DNA of 5,538 nt from Nitrospinaceae bacterium (lineage in GTDB: Bacteria; Nitrospinota; Nitrospinia; Nitrospinales; VA-1): NCBI GenBank assembly GCA_029261675.1, contig JAJDBA010000019.1, forward strand, positions 1 through 5,538, written 5' to 3'. Made by a program: the position numbers and the translations under genes. Under the pieces are notes generated by a model. It was not told the origin of the DNA and did no database searches. It saw only the letters and a list, made by a program, of their open reading frames with translations. Shown in pieces: positions 4,495-5,538 of this stretch. Every line of letters starts with the position of its first letter. The first letter of the stretch is position 1.

Positions 4495-4920
4495 CTACTG
4501 ATTTTCCATTGTCATAAATCCTTTTGGAAAAGCCTTGACGTCTACACCAAAAATTTCTTGGCAACGTTCACATATCTTGAACTGAACATCTTCTGCTAAA
4601 AACCAGTCCACCATATATTTAAGCTCGGAATCCATGCCCTTCGCATAGAAGAACTTAGCCCCCTCACCGTGAATAACTATTTTGATATGTGGTTTTTTTT
4701 TATTGCCTCCCTCTCTCATATGCAGATTGATCTGAACTAAAGAGTTTTTCATACTCTCAAGGTCAGGACTGCTTACTCGGTAAAGCCTTTCCTGGCTATC
4801 CATGGGAGTGTTCTTTGCTATCTTATGCTTTGACTGGATGGCTCCCTGAGATACTGAAATTCCAATAGTAAAAATAAAAACCAAAGCAATAAATGGTATT
4901 TGTAATAATTTAGGATTCAT
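4495..4920 (-). CDS. Exported DsrE-like protein with a CxxC motif
   Basis: This 141-residue protein is read from the ATG ending at 4920. AAGGAG (4933-4928) lies seven bases upstream, and the next codons form a Sec signal peptide (MNPKLLQIPFIALVFIFTIG then ISVSQGA, cleavage near residue 27). A longer in-frame reading from 4989 would bury the signal peptide and is rejected. The mature part matches the DsrE/DsrF-like fold: a helix with DLESMKNSLVQINLHM (53-68), the strand HIKIVIHGEGAKFF (78-91), MVDWFLAEDVQFKICERCQ (103-121) and a Gly-Val-Asp-Val strand near 125-128. Cys117 sits where this superfamily often has its sulfur-carrying Cys, and Cys120 makes a CxxC. DsrE-type proteins carry sulfur as persulfide or are built on that fold; many exported relatives have no known role. 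Location next to an exported heme protein suggests thiol, sulfur or redox work in the periplasm. Confidence 0.82.
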   Translation of the reverse strand: MNPKLLQIPFIALVFIFTIGISVSQGAIQSKHKIAKNTPMDSQERLYRVSSPDLESMKNSLVQINLHMREGGNKKKPHIKIVIHGEGAKFFYAKGMDSELKYMVDWFLAEDVQFKICERCQEIFGVDVKAFPKGFMTMENQ

Positions 4921-5076
4921 TTTTCTTCTCCTTAAAAGTAATACAAAATCTTCGCGCAAGAATATGTCTTTCGAATCAAAGGAAATCACGCATCCAGAAT
5001 ATGAGCGCGCACATCAATTGACTCGCTATTTGACAAAAAGCGAAAATTGGGAATTAAAGAATTTTTAGGTGAAAAA
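4921..5076 (-). other. Gene-free spacer between the His/Cys-rich and DsrE-like genes
   Basis: This 156-bp spacer has no terminator-like hairpin with a T tract, so read-through from the His/Cys-rich gene is possible. No convincing promoter pair was found apart from the ribosome binding site at 4928-4933. Operon membership is therefore open. Confidence 0.4.
4928..4933 (-). promoter_or_regulatory. Ribosome binding site that decides the DsrE-like start
   Basis: AAGGAG on the minus strand, seven bases before ATG 4920-4918. It excludes the longer in-frame start at 4989, for which no comparable site exists. Confidence 0.8.
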
Positions 5077-5490
5077 TTAAATAAATCGAGGTGGGTGATA
5101 CAAAGGTGAAGGTAGAAAGTACAAAATTAAATCGTATGAGGAATGCAATGCAAAACTGGCTGATGAGCCTAAAAGGATTTTATTACTAGAGAAAACCTCA
5201 TGTTTTTTGGCTCCGGCAAAACCTGGATGTTTCTGGCTCCCTGAGCAATCAACAGATATAATCTCTTTGAGAGATTTTTTATTCCTCGAACCATTCAATA
5301 AGTGAGGACAAGGATTTTTCAGAGAGTGCCCTTGCAGTTCACAGTGGTTGGGAAGATTCGGCTTGCCTTCAAAAGGCGACACCACCCCATGTTGGGTAGA
5401 ATGGTGATCATGAGACATGGCTGAAGCCAAATCGAAACCGCAGGTAAGCGTTGCTATGCCAACTAATAATAAAACTAAAATCTTACTCAT
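5077..5490 (-). CDS. Exported His/Cys-rich protein, probably metal-binding
   Basis: The 137-residue product has a Sec signal peptide (residues 1-24, MSKILVLLLVGIATLT then CGFDLASA). A His-rich mature N-terminus follows (MSHDHHSTQH at 25-34), then a Cys/His block HCELQGHSLKNPCPH (49-63) and DCSGS with Cys82. A hydrophobic stretch SYDLILYFL (118-126) precedes the end, which reads PSPLYHPPRFI. His/Cys spacing of this kind suggests binding of copper, nickel or zinc. The layout (exported, His-rich head, C..H......PC.H block, hydrophobic region, terminal PPR) recalls small proteins found with metal-resistance genes, but I cannot name the family. There is no Shine-Dalgarno before the ATG, and a promoter candidate is so close that the mRNA may be nearly leaderless. 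It is the first gene of the minus-strand group in this window, with 156 bp to the DsrE-like gene. Confidence 0.78.
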   Translation of the reverse strand: MSKILVLLLVGIATLTCGFDLASAMSHDHHSTQHGVVSPFEGKPNLPNHCELQGHSLKNPCPHLLNGSRNKKSLKEIISVDCSGSQKHPGFAGAKKHEVFSSNKILLGSSASFALHSSYDLILYFLPSPLYHPPRFI

Positions 5491-5498
5491 AATAAAAC

Positions 5499-5529
5499 CA
5501 TTCTAATAGAATGAAGTTCTCTTTGCCAA
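5499..5529 (-). promoter_or_regulatory. Predicted promoter with overlapping dyad, upstream of the His/Cys-rich gene
   Basis: On the minus strand TTGGCA (5529-5524, five of six matches) and TAGAAT (5505-5500, five of six) are separated by 18 bases. The inverted repeat CATTCT / AGAATG (5499-5504 and 5508-5513, three-base spacer) overlaps the -10 and could be an operator. Transcription would start about three bases before the ATG at 5490, consistent with the missing ribosome binding site. Confidence 0.42.
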
Positions 5530-5538
5530 TATTTAATA

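Noticed and set aside
4921..4989. N-terminal extension of the DsrE-like protein from an earlier ATG
   Set aside because: The extension is charged, would place the signal peptide internally, and has no ribosome binding site, whereas 4920 has AAGGAG at seven bases.
1..5538. CRISPR array, insertion sequence or rRNA
   Set aside because: No regularly spaced repeats, no transposase-like frame with terminal inverted repeats, and no rRNA-like conserved sequence were seen on either strand.

Overview
The window reads as a low-GC (AT-rich) bacterial chromosome segment that begins inside a tRNA gene. Nothing in it fixes the species. The mix of an exported cytochrome P460-type c-heme protein, an exported DsrE-like protein, small exported TPR and lipoproteins, an HDOD signalling protein and a CCA-encoding tRNA-Pro would fit an environmental Gram-negative chemotroph, for example a marine Nitrospinota or deltaproteobacterial-type lineage. 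That placement is inference only.

Positions 1-1182 look like a tRNA integration locus. A tRNA-Pro(GGG), missing about five 5' bases at the window edge, is followed by its intrinsic terminator. About 1.06 kb further on, the 3' end of the same tRNA recurs as 21 identical bases (49-69 versus 1112-1132), followed by a diverged copy of the same terminator. Between the two copies lie about 380 bp of AT-rich DNA without a convincing gene and one orphan predicted lipoprotein gene (501-1085). There is no integrase. This is the layout of a very small or decayed tRNA-targeted element, although a partial local duplication is possible.

Positions 1202-2667 carry two minus-strand genes, each with its own promoter-like sequence: an HDOD-domain signalling protein (1202-2065), and a 155-aa protein (2200-2667) that resembles, from memory, a conserved hypothetical family common in phages. 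Positions 2668-3184 hold no intact gene. They do contain a clear pseudogene of the DUF523/TudS thiouracil-desulfidase family (2799-2977), broken by a frameshift, a Cys-to-Tyr change and stops, and then a perfect 10-bp-arm palindrome. A secreted two-repeat TPR protein (3185-3559, plus strand) follows, with a very strong ribosome binding site.

Positions 3583-5490 form a minus-strand group that converges on the TPR gene at a shared bidirectional terminator. In transcription order it encodes four exported proteins: a His/Cys-rich probable metal-binding protein (5490-5077), a DsrE-like protein with a CxxC (4920-4495), a cytochrome P460-family mono-heme c protein (4448-3906) and a tiny lipoprotein (3803-3642). 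The content suggests a cell-envelope redox, metal or sulfur/nitrogen-oxide function. The P460-type protein appears to have Met where classical P460 has its heme-crosslinking Lys, so it may be closer to cytochrome c'-beta. No CRISPR array, transposase or rRNA is visible.
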